The translations under genes and the position numbers were made by a program. 47,313 nucleotides of DNA from an uncultured Prevotellaceae bacterium (GTDB lineage: Bacteria > Bacteroidota > Bacteroidia > Bacteroidales > Bacteroidaceae), in the NCBI GenBank assembly GCA_945865175.1, contig CAMBDA010000025.1, forward strand, positions 1 through 47,313, read 5' to 3'. Positions 9,688 through 18,710 of this stretch are shown piece by piece. The number at the start of each line of letters is the position of its first letter. The stretch's first letter is position 1. The notes under the pieces are model-generated. The model did no database searches, was not told the origin of the DNA, and was given only the letters and a program-made list of their open reading frames with translations.

Positions 9688-10186
9688 ACTCGTCAATTTT
9701 TTCGGCTTCGGATCGGATGAAGTTTCTGGCCCGGTGAAGATACACCTTCACTTGCGTGTCGCTTATTTGCAGGATTCCGGCGATTTCCTGATAGGAATAG
9801 CCTTCCACATCGCGAAGCTGCAGGATGCTGCGCTGTATCTCCGGCAGTTTTTCCATCAGTGACCAAATCATCCTCACTCGTTCGTTTCGGGAGGCAATCT
9901 CGTCGGGTGCCGACAGGCTTGAGGGCTTTTCTGCCTGTCCGTCGAGCGGAACGTTTCGCCTTCCTGCCTGTGTGGTTTTGTCTAGCGCCAGATGGCGGCA
10001 AATGGTCATGCAATATGCCTCCACAGAGTTCAGCCGCTGCCAGTTCTCTTTCTGTTGCCACACTTTCACCATGGTATCTTGCACGACATCTTCCGCCTCC
10101 TCTGTGTTCAGTGTGATGCGGAGAGCCAGCCTGAAGAGCTTGTCTTTGAGTGGCAATATGTCGTCGCGAAAACTGATGGTCTTCAT
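9677..10186 (-). CDS. ECF-type RNA polymerase sigma factor
   Basis: A sigma-70 family factor of 169 residues from the ATG at 10186 (MKTISFRDD). An upstream ATG at 10216 would add ten residues, but these fall inside a hairpin, so I reject it. Region 2 is visible (LFRLALRITLNTEEAEDVVQ, then TMVKVWQQ) and region 4 near the C-terminus (LPEIQRSILQLRDVEGYSYQ followed by EIAGILQISDTQVKVYLHRA). The central linker is short and there are no extra domains. Its end lies just ahead of the start of the membrane partner gene. The inducing signal is not evident. Confidence 0.92.
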   Translation of the reverse strand: MKTISFRDDILPLKDKLFRLALRITLNTEEAEDVVQDTMVKVWQQKENWQRLNSVEAYCMTICRHLALDKTTQAGRRNVPLDGQAEKPSSLSAPDEIASRNERVRMIWSLMEKLPEIQRSILQLRDVEGYSYQEIAGILQISDTQVKVYLHRARNFIRSEAEKIDEYGL

Positions 10187-10198
10187 CTTGTCTCTATT

Positions 10199-10241
10199 AT
10201 GAAAGACGGTTGCCATGGTGGAATGTTACACGGCAACCGTC
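10199..10241 (-). terminator. 10-bp hairpin between argB and the sigma gene
   Basis: A perfect 10-bp inverted repeat (10205-10214 with 10232-10241) encloses a 17-nt loop. Read on the minus strand it is followed by TTTCATAAT. It starts 39 bp after the argB stop and ends about 18 bp before the sigma-factor start. It therefore works either as the argB terminator or as an attenuator in the sigma-factor leader. Confidence 0.65.
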
Positions 10242-10279
10242 ATAAAGAATGTTAATAAGGGAGGGACGTATGGTGTATC

Positions 10280-11065
10280 TCAGTCGATGAGTGTGCCGTG
10301 GCTGCCGTCCAGGTTGTCGGCACGTGTGATAATGACCTTCTCTACGCCTGCATCCAGTGCGTCGAAGGCGTTGTCTATTTTGGGAATCATGCCTCCGCTG
10401 ATGATGCCTTCGGCCTTCAGCTGGGTGAAGAGTGGCTTGTTGATGTGGGGAATCACACTGTTGTCATCGTCGGGCCGGGCCAGTACGCCAGGCTTCTCGA
10501 AGCAGAAGGTGAGGGTCACCTTGTAGCTGCCAGCCAGGGCTGAGGCCACTTCGCGGGCGATGGTGTCGGCATTGGTGTTGAGCATGTGACCCTTTCCGTC
10601 GTGGCAGAGCGGGGCCACCACGGGCACTACGTGCTCGTCGATGAGCTTCTGCAGCATGGAGGCGTCCACGCGGTCAATGTCGCCCACCCAGCCATAGTCG
10701 ATGTCCTTGACAGGTCTTTTATGCCCGCGGATGATGTCCATGTCGGCACCGCAGAGCCCCAGTGCGTTCACTCCGCGTGCCTGAAGGGCGGCTACGGCGG
10801 TCTTGTTCACCAGCCCTGCATATACCATCGTGACGATGCGCAGCATGGGCTCGTCGGTGATGCGGCGGCCTTCCACCATGCGGCTTTCCACGCCTAGCTG
10901 TGCCGCAATGCGGGTGGCAGAACGCCCGCCTCCGTGAACCAGCACTTTCCTGCCGGGCAGGGCGGCAAACCGGTCGAGCAGTGCAGCGGTGGATGTTTCG
11001 TCTTCGAGAATGCCTCCGCCCACCTTTATCACATTTATGCTATCCATAATCTCTATACTGTTCAT
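10280..11065 (-). CDS. argB: Acetylglutamate kinase
   Basis: A 261-residue amino-acid kinase catalysing ATP-dependent phosphorylation of N-acetylglutamate, the second step of arginine/ornithine synthesis. Visible motifs are the N-terminal nucleotide-binding IKVGGGIL, the substrate loop VLVHGGGRSATRIAAQLG, the glycine-rich NALGLCGADMDII and the C-terminal IISGGMIPKIDNAFDALDAG. Length is normal for the family. A second Met at residue 7 (MDSINVIKVGG) is a plausible alternative start. It lies 21 bp after speA on the same strand, so an arginine-making and an arginine-consuming enzyme share one transcript. Confidence 0.95.
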   Translation of the reverse strand: MNSIEIMDSINVIKVGGGILEDETSTAALLDRFAALPGRKVLVHGGGRSATRIAAQLGVESRMVEGRRITDEPMLRIVTMVYAGLVNKTAVAALQARGVNALGLCGADMDIIRGHKRPVKDIDYGWVGDIDRVDASMLQKLIDEHVVPVVAPLCHDGKGHMLNTNADTIAREVASALAGSYKVTLTFCFEKPGVLARPDDDNSVIPHINKPLFTQLKAEGIISGGMIPKIDNAFDALDAGVEKVIITRADNLDGSHGTLID

Positions 11066-11086
11066 TAATATATTGTATCCTCGCTT

Positions 11087-12979
11087 CTATTCCAGATAGG
11101 TGTAGCCGTAAAGTCCGGCCCTGTAGTTGCTGATAAACTCCTTTCCTTCGCTCGAGGTGATTTTGCCGTCTTTGATGGCCTTGCTCACCCATATTTCCAG
11201 ACGGCGCACCAGTTTCTTGGGGTCGTACTGTACGTATTCGAGCACATCGGCCACGCTCTCTCCGTCGATAAACTGGTCGATGCTGTAGCCTTTCCCGTCC
11301 ACCGAGATGTGTACGGCATTGGTGTCGCCAAAGAGGTTGTGCATGTTGCCCAGAATCTCCTGATAGGCCCCCACCAGAAACACACCGATATAGTAGTGCT
11401 CTCCGCTGCGGATGGGATGGAGCGGCAGATAGGTGGTCTGCTGTCCGCCGTTCACATAGGCTGTCACCTTGCCATCCGAGTCGCAGGTGATGTCCTGGAT
11501 GGTGGCGCTCCGTGTGGGCTCTTCGTCGAGTCGGGCGATGGGCATGATGGGGAAAAGCTGGTCGATACCCCACGAGTCGGGCATGCTCTGGAACAGGCTG
11601 AAGTTGCAGAAATACTTGTCTGCCATTTGCTTGTCCAGCTTGCGGAGCTCGTCGGGGATGTGCTTCTGGTGGTGTACCAGTTCGGACACCTCGTGGCTGA
11701 TGGCCCAGTAGAGGCTTTCTATCTGGGCGCGTGTCTTCAGGTCGATGATGCCGTGCCGGAACAGGTCGAGTGCCTCCTCGCGTATGTCTTCGGCATCGTG
11801 CCAGTCTTCGAGGAGCGACCGTCCGCTCAGCTTGTCCCATATCTCCGTGAGGTCGTGTACCAGCTTGTGGTCTTCAGCCGTGGGCTGGAAGTCCTCGGGC
11901 ATCTGGGGGGCCGATACGGTTTCCAGTACGTCCAGAATGAGCACACTGTGATGGGCGGTAAGGGAGCGTCCGCCCTCGGTAATCAGATTGGGGTGGGGGA
12001 TCTTGTTGGTCTCTGCTGCCTCGGCAAAGGTGTACACGCAGTCGTTCACATATTCCTGGATGCTGTAGTTGACGCTGCTTTCGCTGTTGCTGCTGCGTGT
12101 GCCGTCATAGTCGACACCCAGTCCGCCGCCGCAGTCCACAAACTCGATGTTGAAGCCCATGGCATGGAGCTGTACGTAAAACTGTGCCGCCTCGCGGAGG
12201 GCTGTGCTGATGCGGCGTATCTTGGTAATCTGGCTGCCGATATGGAAATGAATCAGTTTCAGGCAGTCGCGCAGGCCCATCTCATCGAGCAGCTGCAGGG
12301 CCATGAGCAGTTCGGAGGAGTTGAGGCCGAACTTGCTGGCATCGCCGCCGCTTTCGCTCCATTTTCCTGTGCCGCAGCTGGCCAGTTTGATGCGGATGCC
12401 CAGGTTGGGGCGCACACCCAGCTTCTCTGCCGTTTCGGCGATAATCTTCATCTCGGGCAGTTTTTCCACTACCAGGAACACACGTTTGCCCATCTTCTGG
12501 GCCAGAAGGGCCAGCTCGATGAAGTTCTGGTCCTTGTGCCCGTTGCAGATGATGAGGCTGTCGCTGTCCATGTTGGTGGCCAGGACAGCATGCAGCTCTG
12601 GCTTGGAGCCTGCTTCCAGCCCCAGGTTATAGCGCTTGCCGTGGCTGATGATTTCTTCCACCACGGGACGCATCTGGTTCACCTTAATGGGGAATATGAT
12701 AAAATGCTCGCCCTGATAGCTGTATTCACGTTCTGCCTTGCGAAAGCACTCGTCGGTCTTCTCGATACGGTTGTCGAGGATGTCGGGGAAGCGTAACAGT
12801 ACGGGGGCGGTGACATGGCGTGTGGCCAGATGGTCGACCACCTCCTTGAGGTCTACCTGCACGCTGTTTTTCTTGGGAGTCACATACACATGCCCGGCTT
12901 CGTTGATGCCGAAATAGTTCACGCCCCATCCTTTGATGTTGTATAGTTCTTCCGAGTCTTCAATCCTCCATTTCTTCAT
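11087..12979 (-). CDS. speA: Biosynthetic arginine decarboxylase
   Basis: A 630-residue PLP enzyme converting arginine to agmatine for polyamine synthesis. It has the fold-III barrel with the PLP lysine in FPIKVNQ near residue 97, the phosphate-binding GGGLGVDYDGT and the conserved TEGGRSLTAHHSVLILDV segment. Length matches the SpeA family. The start overlaps the stop of the shikimate kinase gene by 4 bp, implying translational coupling. It is part of the topA-aroK-speA-argB run. Confidence 0.96.
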   Translation of the reverse strand: MKKWRIEDSEELYNIKGWGVNYFGINEAGHVYVTPKKNSVQVDLKEVVDHLATRHVTAPVLLRFPDILDNRIEKTDECFRKAEREYSYQGEHFIIFPIKVNQMRPVVEEIISHGKRYNLGLEAGSKPELHAVLATNMDSDSLIICNGHKDQNFIELALLAQKMGKRVFLVVEKLPEMKIIAETAEKLGVRPNLGIRIKLASCGTGKWSESGGDASKFGLNSSELLMALQLLDEMGLRDCLKLIHFHIGSQITKIRRISTALREAAQFYVQLHAMGFNIEFVDCGGGLGVDYDGTRSSNSESSVNYSIQEYVNDCVYTFAEAAETNKIPHPNLITEGGRSLTAHHSVLILDVLETVSAPQMPEDFQPTAEDHKLVHDLTEIWDKLSGRSLLEDWHDAEDIREEALDLFRHGIIDLKTRAQIESLYWAISHEVSELVHHQKHIPDELRKLDKQMADKYFCNFSLFQSMPDSWGIDQLFPIMPIARLDEEPTRSATIQDITCDSDGKVTAYVNGGQQTTYLPLHPIRSGEHYYIGVFLVGAYQEILGNMHNLFGDTNAVHISVDGKGYSIDQFIDGESVADVLEYVQYDPKKLVRRLEIWVSKAIKDGKITSSEGKEFISNYRAGLYGYTYLE

Positions 12980-13503
12980 TTCTCAAGTTCTTCAATCAAT
13001 AGGTTTACACTGGTTTTCACTTTCTCGTAGTTGTCCATCAAGCTCACATCGAGCACATGCTTGGCCTTCAGATAGAAGGGCTCGCGCACCTTCATCGTCT
13101 CTTCGATGTATCGGATGAGCTCTTCCTTGTTCTTCCCCTTGATGAGCGGACGCTCCACCTTCCCCATCATCAGATGGGCGGCCAGCACGGGCGTGTCGGC
13201 TTTCAGGTAGACCGTTTCGGCCATGGTGTTGAGATAGTCCATGTTGTCGAAGTGGCAGGGTGTTCCGCCTCCGCATGAGAGTACGACGTTTTCAAACTCG
13301 GCCACTTCGTGGAGCATGTTGCGTTCCAGCTCTCTGAAACCAGCTTCGCCGCGCTCGGCAAAGATTTGTGACACGGTGCGGTGGTAGCGCATCTCGATGT
13401 ACCAGTCAAGGTCATAGAAGGAAAGCCCCAGGGCCAAGGCCAGTTGTCGGCCGATGGTGGTTTTTCCTGCTCCCATGAATCCTATGAGGACAATACGTTT
13501 CAT
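12976..13503 (-). CDS. aroK: Shikimate kinase
   Basis: A 175-residue P-loop kinase that phosphorylates shikimate in the chorismate pathway. The Walker A motif GFMGAGKTTIGRQLA occupies residues 8-22. The shikimate-binding DLDWYIE and the family motifs FRELE and SCGGGTP follow, with the mobile lid near RPLIKGKNKEEL. Normal length. It sits 31 bp after topA and overlaps speA by 4 bp, so the three are probably cotranscribed. Confidence 0.95.
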   Translation of the reverse strand: MKRIVLIGFMGAGKTTIGRQLALALGLSFYDLDWYIEMRYHRTVSQIFAERGEAGFRELERNMLHEVAEFENVVLSCGGGTPCHFDNMDYLNTMAETVYLKADTPVLAAHLMMGKVERPLIKGKNKEELIRYIEETMKVREPFYLKAKHVLDVSLMDNYEKVKTSVNLLIEELEK

Positions 13504-13534
13504 TTCTTTTCCTTGGGTTCTTGTCTTGGGTTTT

Positions 13535-15880
13535 TTATTTCTTTCTTGTGTAGGCTCTTTTTCTGGCGGTGCCCTTTTCTGTCGTTTCTGTGGCCTCGGC
13601 CTGTGCTTCCTTCACCACCTGCATGCATTCTTCGTAGGTGAGCTGGACGGCACGCTTGGCCATGGCCGAGGGCAGCTTGTAGTTGGTGCCCTTATAGGTG
13701 ATGTAGGCACCATAGCGTCCGTTCATGATTTCCATGTCGCTGTCCTCCTCGAACTGTTTCAGATGGCGCTTGGCCTCCTGCTTGCGGTGGTTCTCAATCA
13801 GGCTGACAGCCTGTTCAAGGGTGATTTCGAAGGGGTCGGTTCCCTTGGGGACCGACACGTATTGGCCTGCCAGCGCCACGTAGGGGCCAAAGCGGCCCGT
13901 GTTTACGGTTACGGTGGCTCCTTCGAACATGCCCAGGTCGCGGGGCAGGCAGAACAGCCTCAGCGCTTCTTCCAGTGTGATGCGCTCGATGCTCTGCGTG
14001 GCTGGGAGCTGGGCAAAACGGGGCTTGCTGGCACTGCCTGCGGTGCCTATCTGTACGTATGAGCCGAACCGTCCTATCTTGGCCAGGACGGTTTCGCCGC
14101 TTTCCGGGTCGGTACCCAGTACACGCTCGCCCACCTTCTGCTGGTTGTCGCTCAGCGATTTTTCCACCAGCGGGTCCAGCTCGGCATAGAATTCCTTCAG
14201 GACGCTGGTCCATTCGCGATGGCCGGAGGCGATTTCGTCGAACTCCTTCTCCACGTCGGCCGTGAAGTTGTAGTCCATGATGTCGGGGAAGAATTCCAGC
14301 AGGAAGTCGTTCACTACCACGCCCATGTCGGTGGGTTGCAGCTTGCCGCGTTCAGCACCGTACATAAGGGTCTGTTCTTCTCGTTTCATGGGCCCGCAGT
14401 CAGGCATGGTCAGCACGCAATAGCTGCGCTTGACGCCCTCCTTGTCGCCTTTGGCCACATATTCGCGTTGCTGGATGGTGGTGATGGTGGAGGCATAGGT
14501 GCTGGGGCGTCCGATGCCCAGTTCTTCAAGCTTCTTCACCAGTGCGGCCTCGTTGTAGCGGAAGGGGCACTGCATGAACCGCTGCGTGGCGGTTGCCTGT
14601 CTGTAGGTCAGTGCATCGCCTGCCTGCATGGGGGGTAGCTGGCCTGTGGCCTCGCCCGCTGCATCCTCTTCCTGTGTTTCCCGGTACACCTTGAGGAAAC
14701 CATCAAATTTCACCACCTCGCCATTGGCCACAAAATAGTCCTCCATGCCTTCAATGGTGATGATGGCCTGTGTCTTCTCTATTTCAGCATCGGCCATCTG
14801 TGTGGCCAGGGTGCGCTTCCATATCAGGTTATAGAGCTTGGTTTCCTGGCTGTTGCCTTCGATTTGGGTGTGGTCCATATAGGTGGGGCGGATGGCTTCA
14901 TGTGCCTCCTGAGCCCCTTTGGAGTGGGTGGTGTATTGCCTTGTCTTGACATAGCGTTCGCCCATTTGCTTCTCGATGACGGCACGGCTGGCACCCAGGC
15001 ACAGGTTGCTCAGGTTTACGCTGTCGGTACGCATGTAGGTGATGTGTCCGTTTTCATAGAGATGCTGGGCCACGGTCATGGTCTGTGCCACTGTGAACCC
15101 CAGCTTGTGGGCCGCCTCCTGCTGCAGGGTGCTGGTGGTGAAGGGCGGTGCGGGCACACGCCTCTGGGGCTTCACCGTGAGTTCCTTCACCTCAAAGCGT
15201 GCCTGACGGCATTTCTCCAGGAAGGCCTGCGTCTCTTCTTCCGTGCGGAAGCGGTGGTTCAGCTCTGCCTTTATCTCGCTTCCCTCTGCATTGGTGAATA
15301 CGGCGGTTACGCGGAAATAGTCTTCGCTCACGAAGTGCTGGATTTCCCTTTCCCGTTCCACAATCAGTCGCACGGCCACGCTCTGCACGCGTCCTGCGCT
15401 CAGCGATGGCTTGATTTTGCGCCATAGCACGGGGCTCAGCTTGAAACCCACGATGCGGTCGAGCACGCGGCGGGCCTGCTGGGCGTTCACCAGGTTCAGG
15501 TCTATGCCCCGTGGGTGCAGGATGGCTTCCTGTATGGCTGTTTTGGTGATTTCGTGAAACACGATGCGTCGTGTGTGGTCGGCGTTCAGCTTGAGCACCT
15601 CAAACAGGTGCCAGCTGATGGCTTCCCCCTCGCGGTCCTCATCGGATGCCAGCCACACGGTCTGTGCTTCCGACGCAGCTTTCTTGAGCTGGGACACCAC
15701 TCTCGCCTTGTCGGCCGGTATCTCGTATTGTGGTTCAAAGGTTTTTGGGTTCACACTGAGCGTCTTCTTCTTCAAATCGCGAATGTGTCCATAGCTCGAC
15801 AATACTTTATAGTCTTGTCCGAGAAACTTTTCAATGGTCTTGGCTTTTGCCGGACTCTCTACAATTACCAGATTCTGCAT
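13535..15880 (-). CDS. topA: DNA topoisomerase I (type IA)
   Basis: A 781-residue enzyme relaxing negative supercoils through a transient 5'-phosphotyrosine link. The N-terminal Toprim domain begins NLVIVESPAKAKTIEKFLG and has the metal motif SDEDREGEAISWH. The active-site tyrosine is in GHITYMRTDSVNLS. The C-terminus has no zinc ribbons but three Gly-rich Topo-C repeats (IGRFGSYVQIG, NTGRFGPYVALAG, MNGRYGAYITYKG) and a basic tail (ARKRAYTRKK), as usual in Bacteroidetes. A TAACTTTG -7 element sits 33 bp upstream. Confidence 0.97.
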   Translation of the reverse strand: MQNLVIVESPAKAKTIEKFLGQDYKVLSSYGHIRDLKKKTLSVNPKTFEPQYEIPADKARVVSQLKKAASEAQTVWLASDEDREGEAISWHLFEVLKLNADHTRRIVFHEITKTAIQEAILHPRGIDLNLVNAQQARRVLDRIVGFKLSPVLWRKIKPSLSAGRVQSVAVRLIVEREREIQHFVSEDYFRVTAVFTNAEGSEIKAELNHRFRTEEETQAFLEKCRQARFEVKELTVKPQRRVPAPPFTTSTLQQEAAHKLGFTVAQTMTVAQHLYENGHITYMRTDSVNLSNLCLGASRAVIEKQMGERYVKTRQYTTHSKGAQEAHEAIRPTYMDHTQIEGNSQETKLYNLIWKRTLATQMADAEIEKTQAIITIEGMEDYFVANGEVVKFDGFLKVYRETQEEDAAGEATGQLPPMQAGDALTYRQATATQRFMQCPFRYNEAALVKKLEELGIGRPSTYASTITTIQQREYVAKGDKEGVKRSYCVLTMPDCGPMKREEQTLMYGAERGKLQPTDMGVVVNDFLLEFFPDIMDYNFTADVEKEFDEIASGHREWTSVLKEFYAELDPLVEKSLSDNQQKVGERVLGTDPESGETVLAKIGRFGSYVQIGTAGSASKPRFAQLPATQSIERITLEEALRLFCLPRDLGMFEGATVTVNTGRFGPYVALAGQYVSVPKGTDPFEITLEQAVSLIENHRKQEAKRHLKQFEEDSDMEIMNGRYGAYITYKGTNYKLPSAMAKRAVQLTYEECMQVVKEAQAEATETTEKGTARKRAYTRKK

Positions 15881-15912
15881 CTTCGGTTCTCTGTTTTTTT
15901 GATTTGTGGCCG

Positions 15913-15920
15913 CAAAGTTA
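15913..15920 (-). promoter_or_regulatory. -7 element upstream of topA
   Basis: On the minus strand this reads TAACTTTG, matching TAnnTTTG, 33 bp before the topA start. No clear -33 element was found. It is the likely promoter of the topA-aroK-speA-argB run. Confidence 0.5.
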
Positions 15921-15946
15921 ATGCAAAATTCCCATCTGTGCCCTAT

Positions 15947-16483
15947 TTATGGGGTAAATTTTTCCCCTATGAGCCTTGAAATGCCTTTTCTGATTGATGC
16001 AAGGCCGAAATCTTCGGGGCGGAGCCGTTCCCATGGGAGCCATATCGCCCGTGCGGCATCGTCCATGGCACGGATGCTCCCTCCTGTGACCCTGCACAGG
16101 AAGAACAGGTCCATCGTATGGATGTCCAGGCCGCTGTAGGGGTAGATGTTGGGGAGGGTGAAGAGAAAGCGGTCCACGCATACGTCCAGACCCGTTTCCT
16201 CGCGCACTTCGCGCACCACGCCTTCCTCAGCGGTCTCGTACAGGTCGGCGAATCCGCCCGGCAGGTCCAGCGTGCCCTTGGCCGGTTCCTTGGCCCGTTC
16301 CACCACCAGCACCTCGTTCTGCCGGTTGCATATCACGGCCACGGTGGAAGCGCTGGGATTGAAGAAGTATTCGAATCCGCAATCCTTGCACCGCTTGCTT
16401 TTTTCGCTGTTGCCATCAAAATGCTCGCTGCCACAGACAGGGCAGAAACGGAACTTTTCCAGTGGATGTGTCCTTTCTATCAT
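15947..16483 (-). CDS. NUDIX hydrolase with N-terminal zinc ribbon
   Basis: I place the start at 16483 (MIERTHPLEKFRFCPVCG); the frame runs open to 16576, but that extra part crosses the promoter. The 178-residue product has a four-Cys zinc ribbon (CPVCG then CKDCG) and a NUDIX domain with the complete Nudix box GGFADLYETAEEGVVREVRE followed by ETGL, which binds Mg and hydrolyses a nucleoside diphosphate linked to another group. The ribbon-plus-NUDIX layout recalls NudC-type NADH pyrophosphatases, though the domain between them is missing, so the substrate is uncertain. It is transcribed from a TATCTTTG element 33 bp upstream. Confidence 0.9.
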   Translation of the reverse strand: MIERTHPLEKFRFCPVCGSEHFDGNSEKSKRCKDCGFEYFFNPSASTVAVICNRQNEVLVVERAKEPAKGTLDLPGGFADLYETAEEGVVREVREETGLDVCVDRFLFTLPNIYPYSGLDIHTMDLFFLCRVTGGSIRAMDDAARAIWLPWERLRPEDFGLASIRKGISRLIGEKFTP

Positions 16484-16491
16484 CTTTTTGC

Positions 16492-16523
16492 TATCTTTGC
16501 ATAGTAAATTTGCTGCAAAGATA
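16492..16523. promoter_or_regulatory. Facing pair of TATCTTTG elements near the NUDIX start
   Basis: TATCTTTG occurs on the plus strand at 16492-16499 and on the minus strand at 16516-16523. The minus-strand copy is well placed for the NUDIX gene (33 bp from its ATG). The plus-strand copy points toward the NfeD/flotillin pair, but the better promoter for that is at 16577-16584. Confidence 0.45.
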
Positions 16524-16576
16524 AAAAAAATCCGCGAAAAACACATCCTGATGGTACATTCTATCCAAAAAAACAT

Positions 16577-16584
16577 TATCTTTG
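16577..16584 (+). promoter_or_regulatory. -7 element for the NfeD-flotillin pair
   Basis: TATCTTTG matches the TAnnTTTG consensus 41 bp before the NfeD-like start at 16625. No good -33 match is visible. Confidence 0.5.
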
Positions 16585-16624
16585 TTCCAAGAAACGAAAA
16601 ATCATCTAATAATTAACCCTCTTT

Positions 16625-17230
16625 ATGGAAGCATTTGAGAATTGGTATGAGGGCATGGACCCTTTTATGCGTGTGTATTGGACCATTGCGATTGCCACGT
16701 CGGTGGTGTTTGCCATTCAGATGGTGCTCACGATATTGGGCATTGGCGATACGGATGCCGATGCATCGGGGGCCGATATGGACATGGGCGATGTGTCTTC
16801 TGATGGTGATACACTCGATACGGGCGGAGCCGTACAGCTCTTCACTGTGCGCAACATGATCAATTTCCTGCTCGGCTTGGGATGGGGTGGTGTGTGCTTC
16901 TCGGGACTGGTGGCCAACCGTGCCCTGCTGGTAGTGGTGTCGCTGTTGTGTGGTGTGGCTTTTGTGTCGATGTTCCTGTGGATGCTGCGTCGCCTGCTCC
17001 GGCTCGAAAGCAACGGTGCATACCGCATCACTGACTGTGTCAACCAGACGTGCTCGGTGTATCTGCGCATTCCTGCCAATCGTCAGGGCATGGGCAAGGT
17101 GCAGGCGAGCTTTGGTGGCAGTGTGCAGGAACTGGATGCCATGTGTGCTGGTGACGCCATTCCCACTGGAGCAAAGGTGGTGGTAGTGGAGGTGATAGAC
17201 AACCACACCGTATTGGTGAAGCCTTGCTGA
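16625..17230 (+). CDS. NfeD-like membrane protein, flotillin partner
   Basis: A 201-residue inner-membrane protein with three hydrophobic segments (about residues 18-40, 77-95 and 98-120). An acidic loop (DTDADASGADMDMGD) lies between the first two and a C-terminal soluble beta-rich domain from about 130 (YRITDCVNQTCSVYLRI to VVEVIDNHTVLVKPC) has OB-fold character. This is the layout of the NfeD/YqiJ family, which is regularly encoded next to flotillins and takes part in membrane microdomain organisation. The flotillin gene starts 52 bp downstream, which is the strongest support. Confidence 0.8.
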   Translation: MEAFENWYEGMDPFMRVYWTIAIATSVVFAIQMVLTILGIGDTDADASGADMDMGDVSSDGDTLDTGGAVQLFTVRNMINFLLGLGWGGVCFSGLVANRALLVVVSLLCGVAFVSMFLWMLRRLLRLESNGAYRITDCVNQTCSVYLRIPANRQGMGKVQASFGGSVQELDAMCAGDAIPTGAKVVVVEVIDNHTVLVKPC

Positions 17231-17281
17231 ACGGGGGGGTGTGGATTATTAATATATTATAGTATAATAAAACTATCAATC

Positions 17282-18655
17282 ATGGAATCATTGTATTTTA
17301 TCGTCATTGCAGTCGTCGTACTGGTGTTTCTTTTCATCGCGTTGATTAATCGTTACCGTCGTTGTCCGTCCGACAAGATTCTGGTCATCTATGGTAGCAA
17401 GGGTACCAACAAGAGTGCCAAGTGTGTGCATGGTGGTGGTGCCTTCGTGTGGCCCATCATAGAGGACTATGCCTATCTGGGACTTACTCCCATCAGCATT
17501 GATGCCAATCTCACCAATGCCCTTAGCCGGCAGAACATCCGTGTGGACGTGCCTTGTCGCTTTACGGTGGGTATCAGCACAGACCCCGAGAGTATGCTGG
17601 CTGCCGCAGAACGTTTGCTTGGCCAGACGGCTCAGCAGATTCAGGAACTGGCTCGCGACATTCTCTTCGGACAGTTGCGTCTGGTAATCGCCACCATGAG
17701 CATTGAGGAACTCAACTCTGACCGCGACAAGTTCCTGGAGGCCATCAGCGCCAATGTAGAGGTGGAACTCAAAAAGATTGGTCTGCGACTCATCAACGTA
17801 AATGTGACGGACATCAAGGACGAGAGCGGCTATATCGAGGCACTCGGTCAGGAAGCTGCCGCCAAGGCCATCAATGAGGCCAAGGTGCGTGTGGCCGAAC
17901 AGGAGAAGGTGGGTGAGATTGGCAAGGCAGAGGCTGTCCGCGAAACCCGCATCCGTACGGCCGAGGCCAATGCCGAGGCCGTGAAGGGCGAGAATGAAGC
18001 CAAGATTGCCATTGCCAACAGTGATGCCAACCGTCGCGAGAAGGAGGCCGAGGCCCAGCGTAAGGCCATTGCTGCCGAGAAGGTGGCCCAGGCCCAGGCC
18101 TTGGAGGAAGCCTACGGGGCGGAGCAGAAGGCAGAGCTTGCCCGTGCTGACCGTGAGCGTTCCACCCAGACGGCCAATGTCATCGTGGCGCAGGAGATTG
18201 AGAAACAGCGTCTGGTATTGGCTGCCGAGGCCGAGGCCGAGCAGAAGCGTGTCAATGCCAAGGGTGAGGCCGATGCCATCTTTGCCCGCATGGAGGCCGA
18301 GGCCAAGGGTCTCTACGAGATGCTTGCACGCCAGGCCAGCGGCTACGACAAGATGATCCAGGCGGCTGGCGGTGACGCTTCCAAGGCCTATTCGCTGCTG
18401 CTGCTCGAGAAACTGCCCGAACTGGTGAAGACCCAGGTGGAAGCCATCAAGGGCATCAACATCGACAAGGTGACCGTTTGGGACAATGCGGGTGGTGCTG
18501 CCGACGGCAAGACCAGCACGGCCAATTTTCTGGCCGGCCTGATGAAGAGCATTCCTCCTTTGTCCGATTTGTTTGAGCAGGCAGGCATGTCCTTGCCCGA
18601 ATATCTGGCCAAGCGCCAGCAAGAAACCCAAAATTTGGAGCCCTCGGAGAAATAA
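17282..18655 (+). CDS. Flotillin (SPFH-domain membrane scaffold)
   Basis: A 457-residue protein with one N-terminal membrane helix (IVIAVVVLVFLFIALI), an SPFH/band-7 domain (about residues 30-190, including VPCRFTVGISTDPESM and LINVNVTDIKDESGYIEALG) and a long Ala/Glu-rich coiled coil (about 200-370, repeated AEA and EAE blocks) typical of flotillins. It oligomerises at the cytoplasmic membrane and organises microdomains. The NfeD-like gene lies just upstream. The C-terminal tail contains a predicted helix and ends ETQNLEPSEK. It resembles the YqiK/FloA-type bacterial flotillins. Confidence 0.93.
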   Translation: MESLYFIVIAVVVLVFLFIALINRYRRCPSDKILVIYGSKGTNKSAKCVHGGGAFVWPIIEDYAYLGLTPISIDANLTNALSRQNIRVDVPCRFTVGISTDPESMLAAAERLLGQTAQQIQELARDILFGQLRLVIATMSIEELNSDRDKFLEAISANVEVELKKIGLRLINVNVTDIKDESGYIEALGQEAAAKAINEAKVRVAEQEKVGEIGKAEAVRETRIRTAEANAEAVKGENEAKIAIANSDANRREKEAEAQRKAIAAEKVAQAQALEEAYGAEQKAELARADRERSTQTANVIVAQEIEKQRLVLAAEAEAEQKRVNAKGEADAIFARMEAEAKGLYEMLARQASGYDKMIQAAGGDASKAYSLLLLEKLPELVKTQVEAIKGINIDKVTVWDNAGGAADGKTSTANFLAGLMKSIPPLSDLFEQAGMSLPEYLAKRQQETQNLEPSEK

Positions 18656-18666
18656 TTCCCAAAAAA

Positions 18667-18698
18667 TTTGGCCATGTGCGGATAAAACCCTACCTTTG
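18667..18698 (+). promoter_or_regulatory. Consensus Bacteroidetes promoter of tRNA-Leu
   Basis: TTTG at 18667-18670 and TACCTTTG at 18691-18698 are separated by exactly 20 bp, a good match to the Bacteroidetes -33/-7 promoter. The tRNA begins 12 bp later. Confidence 0.8.
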
Positions 18699-18710
18699 CA
18701 CCCGTCAAAA

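Noticed and set aside
12976..12979. Frameshift between shikimate kinase and speA
   Set aside because: The 4-bp ATGA overlap is a normal stop/start coupling and both proteins are complete.
16484..16576. N-terminal extension of the NUDIX protein
   Set aside because: It passes through the TATCTTTG promoter element and encodes a Phe-rich stretch unlike the family.
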